Positions 22,658 to 35,635 are shown, counted from the stretch's first letter. The stretch is DNA of 64,000 nt from Gonapodya prolifera JEL478 (GCA_001574975.1 KQ965734.1:1610-65609); one strand, 5' to 3'. The notes: generated by a model not told the origin, from the sequence alone. Program-made: numbers and translations.

Positions 22658-24755
22658 ATGGCGACTAACGGGCCTGATGCCACAGGCAACAAGGTGGGCG
22701 GTCCATTTCTGATTCGGGAAGCGGCTGTGTGTGAAGTGCTCGAAGTCAACTTCGTCCGTGCCTCGTTTTTCTGGTTGTTTGACCTGATGTCTCACGCCTT
22801 TTCTGCACGCGTTCTCGTTAATCTTGTACCACAATCGCCCCAATCGGTCCTTTTGATTGCGCCAGGCTGTCGTAGTGCTCGGTGCTCAGTGGGGTGATGA
22901 AGGGAAGGGAAAGCTCGTAGACATCCTCACGCAGCAGGCGGATTTAGTCGCAAGATGTCAGGTGCGTCTCGGAAAGTATTCCTATTGTATTCCTTTGGCA
23001 CATTCCATTGCGGAATCGTGGTTCCTGGAGGTTGGAGTGTATGACGAACACCGGCTGTCAAAACACCTCCGTTCAGAATGGAATTCACGAATGAGGAAAC
23101 CTGCTCCCTTTCCATCATGTGGCACTTTCAAATTATACATGACAGCGCGTTACTGAGTGTTGTTGCCGAGTTACTCACGAGTTCCATCGTTGTCTCTCCT
23201 TGCAGGGGGGTAACAATGCCGGTCACACGATTGTTGTCGATGGTGTCAAGTTTGACTTCCATATGCTTCCTTCCGGGCTTTTGGGTGCTCCCAGCACCGT
23301 TTCGCTCGTGGGGTCTGGAGTGGTGCTCCACCTTCCCAGCTTCTTTGAGGAAGTCAAGAAGACGGAAAGCAAAGGTGAGCTTTCCTGCGAGCGAAAAAGT
23401 CGTGTTGCGGTTCAAACCCATCAAGGACAGGTGTCTCTTGTGCGAACCGTCTGTTTGTTTCGGACCGTTGCCACCTTGTGTTCGATCTCCACCAAATTGT
23501 CGATGGATTGAAGGAAGGAGAACTTGCCTCTCACAAACAGGAAATTGGTACCACGAAGAAAGGAATTGGTCCGGCGTATTCTAGCAAAGCCAGTCGTGGT
23601 GGAGTGAGAGTGCACCACTTGATTGCCCCCGACTTCGCCGAGGTATGTTTTCTGTTCTCTCTTTCTTTGATAATGACCTTCGAGTTCAAACAACACCAAA
23701 CAACTTTTGCGAACCAGTTCGAATCACGGTTCCGTCAGATGGCCGCGAACAAGAAGCGTCGCTACGGAGACTTCCCATACGATGTTGATGCCGAAGTCGA
23801 GAGATACCGCCAGTACAGGGATCTTATCCGTCCTTACGTTGTGGATTCGGTCACTTATGTCCACAAAGCGCTGCAAGAAGGAAAGAGGGTCCTCGTAGAA
23901 GGAGCCAATGCCGTGATGCTGGACATTGATTTCGGTTGGTATATTACCTTTTGTTCGAGTGACTCACCCAACTGAAGCGTAATGCGTGCCTACAAGGAAC
24001 GTTCCCATACGTGACTTCTTCAAACACCACAATAGGTGGTGTGTGTACTGGTCTGGGACTTCCCCCAAAATCCATCGGCAAGGTCATCGGGGTCGTCAAG
24101 GCGTACACCACACGTGTCGGAGCCGGTCCGTTCCCTACAGAGCAGTTAAATGCACGTTGGTGTCCTGTTCTTCCTGTAGTTGGACCTGACGAGCCGTTCG
24201 TATCTATAGGAGGTCGGCGAACATCTCCAAACTGTTGGTGCTGAGTTTGGGGTCACCACTGGTCGGAAACGGAGATGTGGCTGGCTCGATGCTGCCGTGC
24301 TCAGGTGGAGCCATATGATAAATGGTTACGACTCGTAAGTCGTTTTTCGCCTCTTGGGGTGCTGCGAAAAGTAACAGTCCGTTTACAGAATCAACCTCAC
24401 CAAACTCGATATTCTCGATGGCCTTCCCACCTTACGGATTGGAATTGCCTACAAGCATCGTGCTACCGGTCAAGTATATGAGACGTTCCCAGCTGATCTC
24501 CACCTCCTTGAAGAATGCGATGTGATTTATGAGGAGTTGCCGGGATGGAAGGAAAGTATTGGTGGATGCAAATCATGGGATGCACTGCCCGAGAACGCTC
24601 GGAAATACGTCGAAAGGATTGAGCAATTGGTCGGGGTCAACGGTGAGTGAACATCCAGCATTGATGTGTGTCGATCTCTCACCGATTTGGGACTCTCAGT
24701 TGAATACATTGGTGTTGGTGTCTCGAGAGACAGCATGATAACGAAAAGTGTCTAA
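22658..24755 (+). CDS. ADE12: Adenylosuccinate synthetase
   Basis: Joins IMP and aspartate using GTP, the first committed step to AMP. Visible motifs in order: [110 protein letters not shown] and [20 protein letters not shown], ending in [13 protein letters not shown]. The first exon is short ([12 protein letters not shown]). One junction, between FPTEQLN and [10 protein letters not shown] near 24155-24210, has no frame-keeping GT donor that I could find; a weak GC donor would fit. A second intron uses an unusual GTTGGT donor. All catalytic motifs are intact. Confidence 0.95.
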
Positions 24756-24849
24756 ATAGATGTTTTTATGACTGTGCATTGAACTTCCGCGGCTTTTGCC
24801 TGATCATCAAATCAAACTGTGGCCACCGGCATCACAATAAGTGACTTCA

Positions 24850-27800
24850 ATGTCAAGCGCTGTCCCAGCCCCTGGGACCCCTGGGAAGCGCAGCCGGTCC
24901 CCGTCCGCCGTCATTCAAGCTTCGTTACCTCCTCTGCCGCAGACGATTGCAGCAGGCTCGCCGAACCCCTCGCGGCTGCCTGATCCCAGTCCAACATCTT
25001 CATCCCCGCATACTTCCCACAGGTCACAACAGAATGCTACTGGGAGTAATAACAATCAGCAGGAACAGAGCACGAGCCCCTCTCTAACAAAGAAGTCGCA
25101 ATCTCTTTCTCGGCGACGAAGGGTGGATGCAACCGACCCGAATGGACCTGCAAACCATCAAGACTACCTGGGACCGGAGCTAGCTACCAACCCGGCTCTT
25201 GCGGTCGGCTCCGGTGGATCTCTCGCCAGTAGCACGTTTGGCACCGCGTCTGTGCTCCTCACTGTTCTGAAGTCTCATTCAATTTTCAAAAATCTTTCGG
25301 AAGCATTCCTTCGGTCGCTAATCTCTGAAATGCACATTCGAGTACACGAGCCCAGCACAGTTGTCATCCGAAAAGGAGAGGTCGGCCGAGCGATGTTCTT
25401 CATCGTAAGGGGTGAAATTGAAGCTGTTTCCGAAGACGGGGAAACAATCCTCAACGTTGTGGGGGAAGGAAACTTCATTGGTGAAATTGGAGTACTGTTC
25501 TCAGTGCCTCGAACGGTCAGCTGCCGGTCTCGTGGACGTTGCATTTTGATGTCTTTGACCAAGGACAAACTTGCAAAAGTCCTCGAGAGTTACCCAGAAG
25601 CATCGGAAAGTCTGCGGCTGATTGCGGCTGAGCGGTTCCAAAATTACATTAAGCAGCAGGAACGAAAAATCTCAATTGCTTTTGGCGATGAGCTGAAACT
25701 TGGGATGACGAAAGAAGACCTTCAAAAGGTGCATTCTTCAGCTTTCATCGAAGTTACTGTAACAAATCGTGTGACCTCTATTCTAATATTTTTCAACGAA
25801 GGTGCCCCTCTTCCGAGACGCAGAAGTTGGTTTTCTCCATATGCTCGCTCTGACACTCGAACCCGTGCAATACGACCAAGGCGCGATCATCTTTCAACGA
25901 GGTGACATAGGCAATGACATGTTTTTCGTCATCCACGGGACTTGCGAAGTTTTTGGTGCACACCCTGATGGGTCCGGAGCTGAGCAAGTCTATGGTACCT
26001 TCACAGCCGGTTCCTTCTTCGGAGAACTGGCTCTCCTTTTCAACCGCCCTCGTACAGCCTCGGTCCGCGTTACAAGCAGAAGCTGCGTAGTGTTCCGCCT
26101 CACGCGGGACAGCCTTGATGGTGTGATGTCCCAGTATCCTGAAATTCAGGCGAAAGTGAAGCAAGAGGCTCAAATTCGCCTTGCATATAACCAAGCGAGG
26201 GAAGAGAAGCTTGGCGCTCGACTCAAGCCCCAGCAAGATGCGTCATCAACCGCAGTAGCATCTTCAAAAGATGAAGAAACTCGCGTTGCTGTCACAGCAG
26301 CAGCAGTCGCTCGAATGCAAGAGAGCACTGCTGTCGCCACGGAAGTCGATGTGGTTCGCGAGAAGTTAAAGTCTGTTGATCTCTTCCGAAATTCCGGAGT
26401 TGATGTCGGGGTACTCCATGAGATTGCGCTCAGAATGAAAATCGTGGTGGTTAAGCCAGGTGAACCTGTAGTCAGAAAGGGCGACAGAGGAAAGAGTATG
26501 TTTTTTGTTGTGGAAGGTCTGGCTGAGGTTGTTAGTGAAGGTGAGTGGTCTGTGACTAGTGAATTTGGCTGCACTCACACAATCTTACGTGTTTGATTCA
26601 ATGACAGATGGATTCAAAACATATGCGCAAATGCGTGGCGGAAGCTTTTTTGGTGAAGTTGCCCTGTTCTATGATGTTGCGCGGACAGCAACTGTGCTTG
26701 TGCGAGAGGAATGTACCTTGTTGGAGCTACATAAAGAGGGTAAGTCTTGCGCGCCCGTGGCAATGTCGGGGTCTCACTTTAAACATTCCTAACAGAGCTT
26801 ATGCACGTTCTTTCGAAATATCCTCTTGTGGAAGAGGCCGTTCGACAAGTCACTGATGAAAACTACCAACTATATCTCGTAAGAGAGCGTGATATTGTTG
26901 CTCGAAAGCAAAGGGAGTTCGAAGCAAGCAACCAAAGAAAAGAAGACACTACGACCTTGTTGTCGCAGCAGACTGAAAGAGAACGAGAAAAGAATGCTCG
27001 AACAAGAACTGCGGAGCCCGAAGCGTACGGACTGGAAGCGAGTGCGGCAAACTTGAAAAACGTTTGTGTCACTTTTATTCTCACCCTTTCCCCAAGTATC
27101 ACCCATCTTCCACTCAGATAACACTGTTTTCTCGGTGCTCGGAATCTTTTCTCCGCCAACTTGCCCTTGGCACCGAAATATGCATGTTTGATCCAGGCGA
27201 TATCGTCATTTCAAAAGGTGACCCAGCGGACGACATGCACTTCATCGTTCGTGGCTGCGTAGAAGTTGTCACGGGATCGACTGAGCAAGGATGGGCGGTG
27301 CATGACAAGATGGAGCGAGGAGCTTACTTTGGAGAAGTAGGAATCATTAAGAAGATCACAAGAACGGCGACGCTTCGCGCAGGCGAGGACGGGTGCGACA
27401 CATTGCGACTATCTCGCACCAACTTCCAAAATGTGATAAAACAGTACAAGGAACTTTATGTGACCATCTCTCTCGAAGCTGAAGCAAGATACAGAGCAAG
27501 TCAAAAGAGGAATGTGAAAGCTGACAAGGATAAAAAGAAAAAGCGGGACAAGCAAGTGGAGAAGCAAAGTGTATCAAAGCGTGATAAGGACAAGAAGAGC
27601 TCGGAGAAAAATGGTCGTTCGTGTGAGAAAATTGCTTCCTTTGTTTATCAAAAAATTTCCAAGCTGAATCCACATGACTGGCTTAGCACCCACATCTCGC
27701 TTTTCGTTCCAGCTTCCCAAATTCCTCGCTTGGCGCTCTTCCACTTCAAGTGAAGACGATTCATCCAGCGAGGAGCGTATAACAGATAACCAGGATGAGG

Positions 27801-29438
27801 CTTTGGATCAGGCGGAGGCGCGCCGCGCCGATGGGGGAGCCAGTTTGGACTCAATTGATTTACCGGCTGACGTGAGAAATGCATTGTCTTTCGACTTGAA
27901 CTTCCTGTAATCTGCTGTTGTTACACGTTGACTGTGACAGCAACCCCAACCACAAACTCTTATCTATAAGAAGCCTAAGCCTCGAACCACTATATTGCGT
28001 TCCCGACGTTCTACTATGAATCGACCAATATCACCCCATAAGAAACATCCCACTGGTCCTGATTTAATCACCCCTCTGCCAGCTGATGTCATCTCTCGAC
28101 TTATTCAGCACCTCGACGTTGTATCGAGAGTTCGCTTGTCCTTAACGTCGCGTAAATGGGCGGCCACTTTCTCCGTTGAACACTTGTGGACCAAGATTGA
28201 CGCGGGAGACCGTATTCTCAAGCATCGCCTTAATGGTGATACGCTAGCAGCTTTGGCACAGCGAGGGGGTCCAGGATTACGTAGAGTCCGATTACACTCA
28301 TGCTACCTCTTGAGGGACGGTGATCTTAACTCTTTGGTCGACCTCGCACCCAACATTACAAAGCTGAGCCTTTCCAATTCGTGGAATCTGACAGATGGAG
28401 CAATAACGGTTGTCTCCCGGCGGTGTGCCAGTTTGCGCGAGCTAGACCTTAGCTATTTGGGGCATCTTACAGGGGAATGCTTCAAGGAACATTCCATGCA
28501 GTCACTGCGACGATTAGATCTGAGCCATTGCAAAAACCTTCAAGACGATGGCGTTGCACAGTCGCTCCTACCTGGGACGAGAGACCTTGCAGAGATTCAC
28601 CTGCGACGGTGCATACGTTTGACGGAACAGACTCTCTACGCTATGGCAAAGTACTGCCATGAGCTGAGGGTTCTAGATTTGGGAGATTGCGCTTTTGTTA
28701 CAGGTTGGTGCACCAGTTTTGTTGTTACGCCGTAATAGGTGGCATTCAGATTCAAGTCACTTAAATGCTTTCGGATTATTCTTCCGGTGTCCAGATCGCT
28801 CTTTGCAGTGGGTTGCAGGATCTTGTCATCAACTTGCTGCTCTTTCAGTTCGATTTTGCGGAGGGATCACAAATGCTGGAATTGCGAATCTCGCCTGTGT
28901 GAACCCCGGACAATGGGAGGGCCTCGACCTGTCTTTCTGCACACAGGTGGACAGACTGGAATCTATTGGAGCTGAGGCTTTGTCCGGCCTTCGATCTGTA
29001 TTTCTTCGCGGGTGTCCTCAGTTGACTCCACAGACCGCTGTGTGGCTGGCTAGGACGGCTCCAAGACTGGAAAGAATGGACCTTACACGTTGTTCCAAAA
29101 TTGGGCCCGAAATAAAGGACATGGTAGCTGCAGCTAGAGCTGAAGCTGCAGCCACGGCCAGGGCAGAGGCAGATATCGGTGGTAGTGGTGGGGCACCATC
29201 TCCCATTGGATATAACCCTTGGCTTTTCGGACCATGCGACGTCGCCGTCGATCTACCCCCCGAATCTCGTGGAGTTCTCAGTGCAGAGCAACGTGGGGTT
29301 CCACGAGCAACCGAGGTGCCTGTGGAAGAAATGCACACAGTGCCTGTGAGGGGCAGAGCTGGTTCATCAGACGCCGCGGCCCAAGTTGACAAAAAGAGGA
29401 GGAAGTCGAGACGAAGGTCTGGGGGTGGTATGGACTAA
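24850..29438 (+). CDS. Four cyclic-nucleotide-binding domains fused to F-box and leucine-rich repeats
   Basis: One continuous spliced frame of roughly 1300 residues. A Ser/Pro-rich N-terminus is followed by four cNMP domains. Their phosphate-binding cassettes read FIGEIGVLFSVPRTVS, FFGELALLFNRPRTAS, FFGEVALFYDVARTAT and YFGEVGIIKKITRTAT, each keeping the ligand-contacting Glu and Arg. A Lys-rich and then acidic linker leads to an F-box (PLPADVISRLIQHLDVV, SLTSRKWAAT) and LRRs of the AMN1/GRR1 type (LRELDLSYLGHLTGEC, LRRLDLSHCKNLQDDG, LRVLDLGDCAFVTD). Two linker introns decide the fusion: about 65 nt with donor GTGAGA after NGRS, and about 80 nt with donor GTGAGA after LPAD. Both keep frame. 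If the linker joins are wrong, there are two adjacent genes instead. F-box/LRR proteins recruit substrates to SCF ligases, so cAMP or cGMP control of ubiquitination is a reasonable inference. The C-terminal tail is basic. Confidence 0.82.
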
Positions 29439-29551
29439 TAAAATTACAGTAAGAGTCAATATATAAGAGTTTCATTCCTTTAGGTTACATCAATGAACGA
29501 ACCCGCCGTGGCCACAGAAACCTTTGGGCTCGTTGAGCTCTGTCGTTAACC

Positions 29552-32085
29552 ATGAGGCTGGCGTTTTTTGGGACTCTATCATCGATGCTTTCGGCTCTTG
29601 TTCTGATCAACGCATGGCTGGAGCGGGGTGCTTTCTTTCCTGCAGCTATTCATGTGTCGCGGTCGGGGGCTTCTGTGTTGGTGAGCATCGTGGCATTGGG
29701 CATTCAAAACGTTGGAAAGAGACGAATACGAGCTCATAAACTCTGGGCTCGGAAAGTTATGTCTTCGTATGGCGACGATGCTTGTTAATGACGGATGACT
29801 TGGCATTGGTTAACATATGTCGGTCACCCACACTGAAGGTACTCCTAAACTGGCTTTTGTTCGTTGCGATTGTTCTTGGACGAGGACTTTTGCGATTGTT
29901 TTTCGGGCAACTTCGTGTCCTTGAAGTGGAGGTGAGTTCCAAAGCTCCCTGGTTGTGGATTAGATGCACGACCGAAGGGCAGTATACCTGGCATGCTTTC
30001 ACCACTGCAAGATGGGAATGTGCAGAGAAGTTTCATCCTTCCGTGTGGCCATTTGACGGGGTGTTGACATTCCATATCTCCATCAAACATGTTGTTCTGC
30101 GCGTGTCCCATTCGAACACACTTACCCACCCGCCCATTTCTTTCTCCAGCATCTTTACGAGCGATCCTGGTACGCTGTTACGGAAACATGTCTCGCGGCC
30201 ACAATGTTCAGGGATGAGCTTGATTTGCGGTTCGCCGGGTTTTTTGGTCTGCTCATTTTCGTGAAAGTATTCCATTGGGTGACGGAGGATAGAGTTGACT
30301 TCGTAAGTTGGAGAGGTATCACGCTATGCGAAGTCGATTGTTGACTCAATGTGCCATCAACTATCACTTGTTAACAAGATGGACCATGCCCCCGAGCCTC
30401 CATCGGTTTTCTCCCACCTACGCACCGCTGTACTTGCATTTTTGCTACTGTCGGTTGATCTGGCGATGCTTTCATACTCAATTGATGTTACATTGAGAAA
30501 AGGCCCGGGAATGGTGATGGTTTTTGGGTTCGAGGTCTGTGAAACATTCCCATGAGATCTGAATACCATCCAATAATCACTTTTAAAACAGTATTCGATC
30601 CTCGGCGTCCACATTATTGCTTCAGTGATCAAGTATATACTCCATTCTGTGGACCTAAATCGAACAGAACCGTGGGAGGACAAGAGCATGTATATCTTCT
30701 ACCTGGAGCTATTCGTTGGTAGGTTTATTTGAGCGCGCAATGCTTCTGCCGGCCTGTATTCATCGCCTTAACTTAATCCGGAAATGAAGACTTCTCGAAG
30801 CTCTTGTCGTATTCTATTCTCCTTTCTCTCACGGTTCCTTCGCGTGGCTTACCGCTCCATACCATCCGAGATTTATATCTCACGCTGCGTTCATTTCTCC
30901 GTCGCGCTGGAGATCTTTTGCGGTATCGCCGTGCGACCAGCGGAATGGACTCACGGTACCCCAACGCCACTGCAGAAGAGGTGGAGCGCGGTGGAGGTGT
31001 GTGCGTTGTCTGCCGAGAAGAGATGATAGCTGCGGTGGAAACACCCGGAGAGGCCCCCGTGAATTCTGAAGCAATTCCTCGAACATCTGAATCGCAAGCG
31101 AGGGCGCGAAGGCCGAAACGACTTCCATGTGGACATGTGTTCCATTTTGGGTGCCTAAAGAGCTGGCTAGAAAGACAACAAAGTTGTCCGACATGGTGAT
31201 TATGCCGCCTCCTTGTCCTGTCCTGGTGAAAGTTTATGTTGATTACGACACCCACCAAGTCGACGCTCGGTACTGCAGGAAGCCCCCAGCCCTGTCCCTG
31301 GTACAGGTGACCAAGTTGCACGTGCTGCACCACAACTTCCTGCACAACAGGCTCAAGGTGGCGTCCAACCTCCCCAAGCACCTGGGCCTGTCCCTCCACC
31401 GCAACATCCATTCCCATACAATACTCACCATTTTTTCAATCAACAACGACGACAAGATAATAATGGTTCTCAAACGAACCCCCAACAACCCGCCGGTCAA
31501 GCGACAACTTCGACCCCACCACCAGCTTCAGTCGGTCAGGAAGGCCACAACGGTGCACAAATTGGTCAAAATCTATTACAAGACCCATATTATCTGCCTT
31601 CAGCTCCATTTCCATTTGCCTGGCCGCAAGCGCTAAGGGTACCAGCACTGCAACAAGATCAAGGGAACGCGGCCATGTATTCGGACCCTGGCAGTGGAAG
31701 TTCGTCAAATACAACTCCTGAGCCCACAGTACCCGTTTTGGTGCCTCTTTTTCCTGTGAACTGGCTTTCGCCAGGTTTGGAAAGCATTCATGGGGTTTCC
31801 ATTGGAAATCTGGCAGCACATTCCGCCGGTACTGCTCCGGTCTTACCTCCTTCGTCAGGTGGCTCGGGAATGCAGGATCCGCTAGAGGCACTTACAGATA
31901 CAGAGTTGGAGGCGTTGGAGGGTAGGACACGGGAGCGAATAATTGCTCGAATGAAAGAAGCGGAGCGCCTGGAAATTGAACTCTCGCGTTGGATGCTGAG
32001 GAGCGCCCAAGTTGTTAGTATGATGGGATTGCCCCAGGGGGTTCGTCCAGAAGGACACCGTTCTTCTAATGCTGATGGAACGTGA
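29552..32085 (+). CDS. HRD1: HRD1/synoviolin ER membrane E3 ubiquitin ligase
   Basis: Ubiquitinates misfolded proteins that leave the ER. Spliced exons follow HRD1 closely: VLLNWLLFVAIVLGRGLLRL, FFGQLRVLEVE, HLYERSWYAVTETCLAATMF, GLLIFVKVFHWVTEDRVDF, FEYSILGVHIIASVIKYILH and LNRTEPWEDKSMYIFYLELF give the multispanning membrane part. The RING-H2 domain reads CVVCREEM, then RLPCGHVFHFGCLKSWLERQ and, across an intron, SCPTCRRSVLQ. An insert of about 35 residues sits inside the RING loop between the second and third metal pairs. The cytosolic tail is Pro/Gln-rich with a distal helical segment. The ATG at 29552 gives the expected first membrane segment. It follows the cNMP/F-box gene by only about 110 bp. 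Confidence 0.93.
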
Positions 32086-32203
32086 CCAAAATGAATACAT
32101 TAAATTTGAATGGAACGGTGTGTTGGAGCCCAACCCCCTGTCCCCCCACCCCCTTCCGGCGGCCCCCGACCTGTTTTGAACTGGCTTATTCGTAAAGATC
32201 GAT

Positions 32204-35200
32204 ATGGATTGTGAAGACACATCGCGCATCCGTCGACATCTACGTCTTCTTCGTGGAAGATTGGCGGCGCTGAACGTTGCCGTTCAAGCGGCACCTTCAG
32301 AGCTCTCAAGCTCGGCGATTCAGGCATCATCCGGAATTCGGGACGAAGGGTACTTGGATCAGGGACTATTGGTGAAAGAAACTCGCTCTGTGAGCCTCGA
32401 TGGATCGTTGACACATTCGCTTTTGGTGAAGCCCCAAACCAGCAGAAAACGACCTCGCACGGTTGTGTATACATCAAGAAACAAGGAGAAATCTTTGACC
32501 CAAGGAAAAGCACTGAATGCTGCTCAATTCGGTCACAGCGGGAGCTCCCGAACTGCTGCAAACAACATGAATCATGCAGTTACATACGAGGCGCTATCGC
32601 CAGTAAAGCTGAAGCGGTGGCGTCTTCTTGAGGACTCTTCCCAATTACGGCTTTCGGGGTCAGTTGGAAAATTGGCAATCACGATTCTGGACTCGCTTCA
32701 AGAAACAATGGTGAAATTACAACATAATCCTGTCCATGTTGATGACGCGAACGAAATTGGAGCAACACGATCACCTCTGGAAGTTTGCGCTGTCGATGAT
32801 TGCCACAGTATGTGGATAATGAAATCGCATGTGTCATCCTGTCCGAGTTTCACCTTTCCATCCGTAGCTGGTTTTTCTCAAGTTCCACCACTGCTCCACC
32901 TTGCCGCCTTTCAAGTCGGTCGTATTATAGCCAATGCTGAAGTTGCTGTACGATCAAAGGACAGCGGCGTGAAAGTAGCTGGACGTCAAAGTGCTAGCAC
33001 ATCAAGCGGAACGTCAGGCAGAGCAGCCACCACTATAAAGAATGCCAGGCTGCCTTTGCATCAAGATGATAAAACAGCAGCAGAGCCATCTTCACTTGAT
33101 GACTTTTATGACGATTTGCCAGTCCCAAGCAGGAGGTGCGTCCTCGATCTTTCTTTCCGCCAAGATGTTGCCGGGGAACATAGCATTCTAACTTCTTTCT
33201 TTTACGTTGCCTTTGTTCTTAGTACTGTGCTACTATCACACCACCTGCATTTGACCATTTCACTAATTCCTGCCACCGAAGAATTTTTTCCGCTCTTTTC
33301 CTCTGTCACACAGCTATTAGCTGCTCAAGGCCTGCATCATTCTGTGCCAACTGTTGTTCTCAGTGTGTTGGACAAAGGTATCACTTCCACACACGAAGCA
33401 AAACTATCAGAGGCTCCAACGTTAAGCAATCGCCAAACCCTGTTATCGACGAAAAGTTCAGAAAGTGCACTAGAGATAGTTTCGTGGTGTCACCTCGACG
33501 CCGGTCAAGACTTTGTGGACTGGATACGTGCCCGAATTCGTGAGGAGATTTTACAAATGCGGAAAATCTCTGCGGAACCCCAGCTGGGAAAACATATCAA
33601 CGTCAGTCTCCTACCTTCTCCGACTACCTTGTTGTACGCGATGGCTGGTGCATCGTGGTCAGATCTCCATGTTGTTCAAGTTCTTTCTCAAATGCTCAGT
33701 CTCGCACTTGACAAAATTGTGTTTGGAGATCCTGAATGGGTAAAACAATCCATTTCCAGCAGCGACATGACTACCGAGGTTGATTCGGCGGTCTTGGAAA
33801 AGTCGACCAAAAGTAATATCATGCCTGGCCTGAAGCGCCGTGTGCTACTGCTGTCATCGGAACTTGAAACGGACTATTCCGGAGACACGGATGGACCGCA
33901 GTTAGCGAAGTCATCAGAAGATGCTTTTATTGACTTAGATGGGGATAATGATGCAGGGTGCAACTTGAAGCAGCTGTGGCTCACCTTATCTGACGATGTG
34001 AAGCAGCTCGTAGCAGACGTATCTTTGACGCTGGTATCAAAGTCGTTGCTTCTGCAAGACTTAATATTGGATACACTGAAAATGGAGGGGAACGTTCAAG
34101 CACCGGTGGGTGAGGCCTCAACGTTAATGTTTCCAGCTAATAGCTAATACTCATTTGGTCTCATGGTTGACTTGAACTCCCCCAAAGGTTCAAGCTCTGA
34201 ATGATGCGCTTATGGCCTTGAACCATGGAGCGGCATTTTTACACGCAGCTGGTGGATCCCTTTCTTTGCGATTGCCCATAACAGCTCGGGCTCTGCACTT
34301 GGAGACGTTTTTAGAGTCTCTCCCGAAGCCTTTGGTTTTGGAGAAATGGTGCTTGACGGAGTATGGTGCTCAGTTTCCTTCACCAGTCATTACTCCCCAC
34401 TTGGAAAGGGCTGCCAAAAGCCTTCTTGAGGATTCTTATACTCCAGCCGGAATCGTAGAGCTAGCACGAGATGTCTTAATTCCGAAGGGTGCCTATGCAC
34501 TTACACTCCGTCTACTCGTTGAATATGTTGAGGGCTGTTTGGACCTGACGGAGCTGCGAGACACCGTGGAAAGAATCGAAGCTAGGGCAGAGAATGCAAT
34601 GAAGAAAGGCCTAAGCCAAACCTCGAACACTGATTATGGGTTCAGTTTGGGAAGCAAGTGGTACGTCTCACTGTTTGGATTTTTTCTTTGTGATTTATTC
34701 CAGTTTTGCACAGGAAGCGAGATGCATTCTCGGGACTTTGGGAGCCCACCGATGTTCTCAAATCTGAAGATGAATTGAAGGATGCGTCTACTCTTCTCCG
34801 CTTCCACCCTCGTCCATATTTTGGCTCTGTGGAGGGTGCATCCCAAGAACGTGAGTTTGTCTTTGTGACAAACTCTTCACATTTGCAAATCTTGTGCGTC
34901 TCGCAAATGCAGTGGACCCAAACGCGCATCACGACATGAGCAGCAATAAGAGAGCTCATTATAATCCTCAAACTAAAAAGGCTGGTGCACGGCAAAGTGC
35001 CTCCCAGTTGAAGCTGAAAATGAGACAACGAAACTACAACGTTGAATCCTTTACACGGTAAGTGGTAACGCTAAAGAAACAATGACCACCAAGATTAAAT
35101 CTTCTTGTTTATCTCTGCCTTTCTCTGCATTCCAGTCCGACATCCTCGAAAGTGGTGGTTACTCACGCAAAAATCTACCCCATGGATGATGATGACATTG

Positions 35201-35358
35201 ACCCACTCACTGCCCCGGAGTCATTTGAGAACAAGGAAAACGTGAGGTCCAAAAAGGTCCCAGACTTCCGCCAATGTCCACTGGCAGCCCGCAAAGTCCT
35301 GAAGCGGACACTTGATTTTGTTCTGAGCGATGGGAGCGAAGATGAACTAGTTTTGTAG
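32204..35358 (+). CDS. Hypothetical large protein with C-terminal KEN box
   Basis: No family recognised. Five exons: a long first exon from ATG 32204 to about 34113, then frame-keeping joins (APV to VQALNDALMALNHGAAF; GSKW to KRDAFSGLWEPTDVL; and two short introns before RPTSSKVVVTHAK). About 880 residues. The N-terminal part is Ser/Thr-rich with a basic patch (SRKRPRTVVYTSR). The centre is alpha-helical and hydrophobic in places. The C-terminus has basic stretches (QLKLKMRQRNYN), a KEN degradation motif in ESFENKENVRSKKV, and an acidic end SDGSEDELVL. This suggests a nuclear, cell-cycle-regulated protein, but that is inference from short motifs. Confidence 0.7.
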
Positions 35359-35386
35359 CACATTAATGTAAGATTTGCACATGTAA

Positions 35387-35635
35387 TTAATGAAATATTG
35401 TCTGCTTGGATACACACAAAGACAGCAGAGACTCAGGTGTACGATTGAGGCTGAACTGAAGGGCCGCCTGATCGCGACCAAAGCGGTACAATCCCCCAAT
35501 TTGACAGTCGCACTCCACTCCGACGTAATCCTGTCTCAACATGGGACACGACCGCACTGACGGGCACTCGCCGATGGGAGCGCAATCGAAACGACACTGC
35601 ACAGATGGTCGGTCTAATCCTTCGTGCACAGGCAA
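35387..35635 (-). CDS. Possible small Cys-rich protein (doubtful)
   Basis: A minus-strand open frame of 82 codons with several cysteines (VQCRFDCAPIGECPSVRSC). No signal peptide is visible and it overlaps the predicted start of the choline-transporter-like gene on the other strand. It could be the last exon of a small secreted protein whose first exon lies to the right, or chance. Listed because the Cys pattern is regular and the gap between the flanking genes is otherwise empty. Confidence 0.2.
   Translation of the reverse strand: MPVHEGLDRPSVQCRFDCAPIGECPSVRSCPMLRQDYVGVECDCQIGGLYRFGRDQAALQFSLNRTPESLLSLCVSKQTIFH

Noticed and set aside
31127-31636. 169-codon His/Pro-rich plus-strand open frame
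   Set aside because: It is the HRD1 tail read out of frame; the intron ending before CRRSVLQ restores the correct frame.
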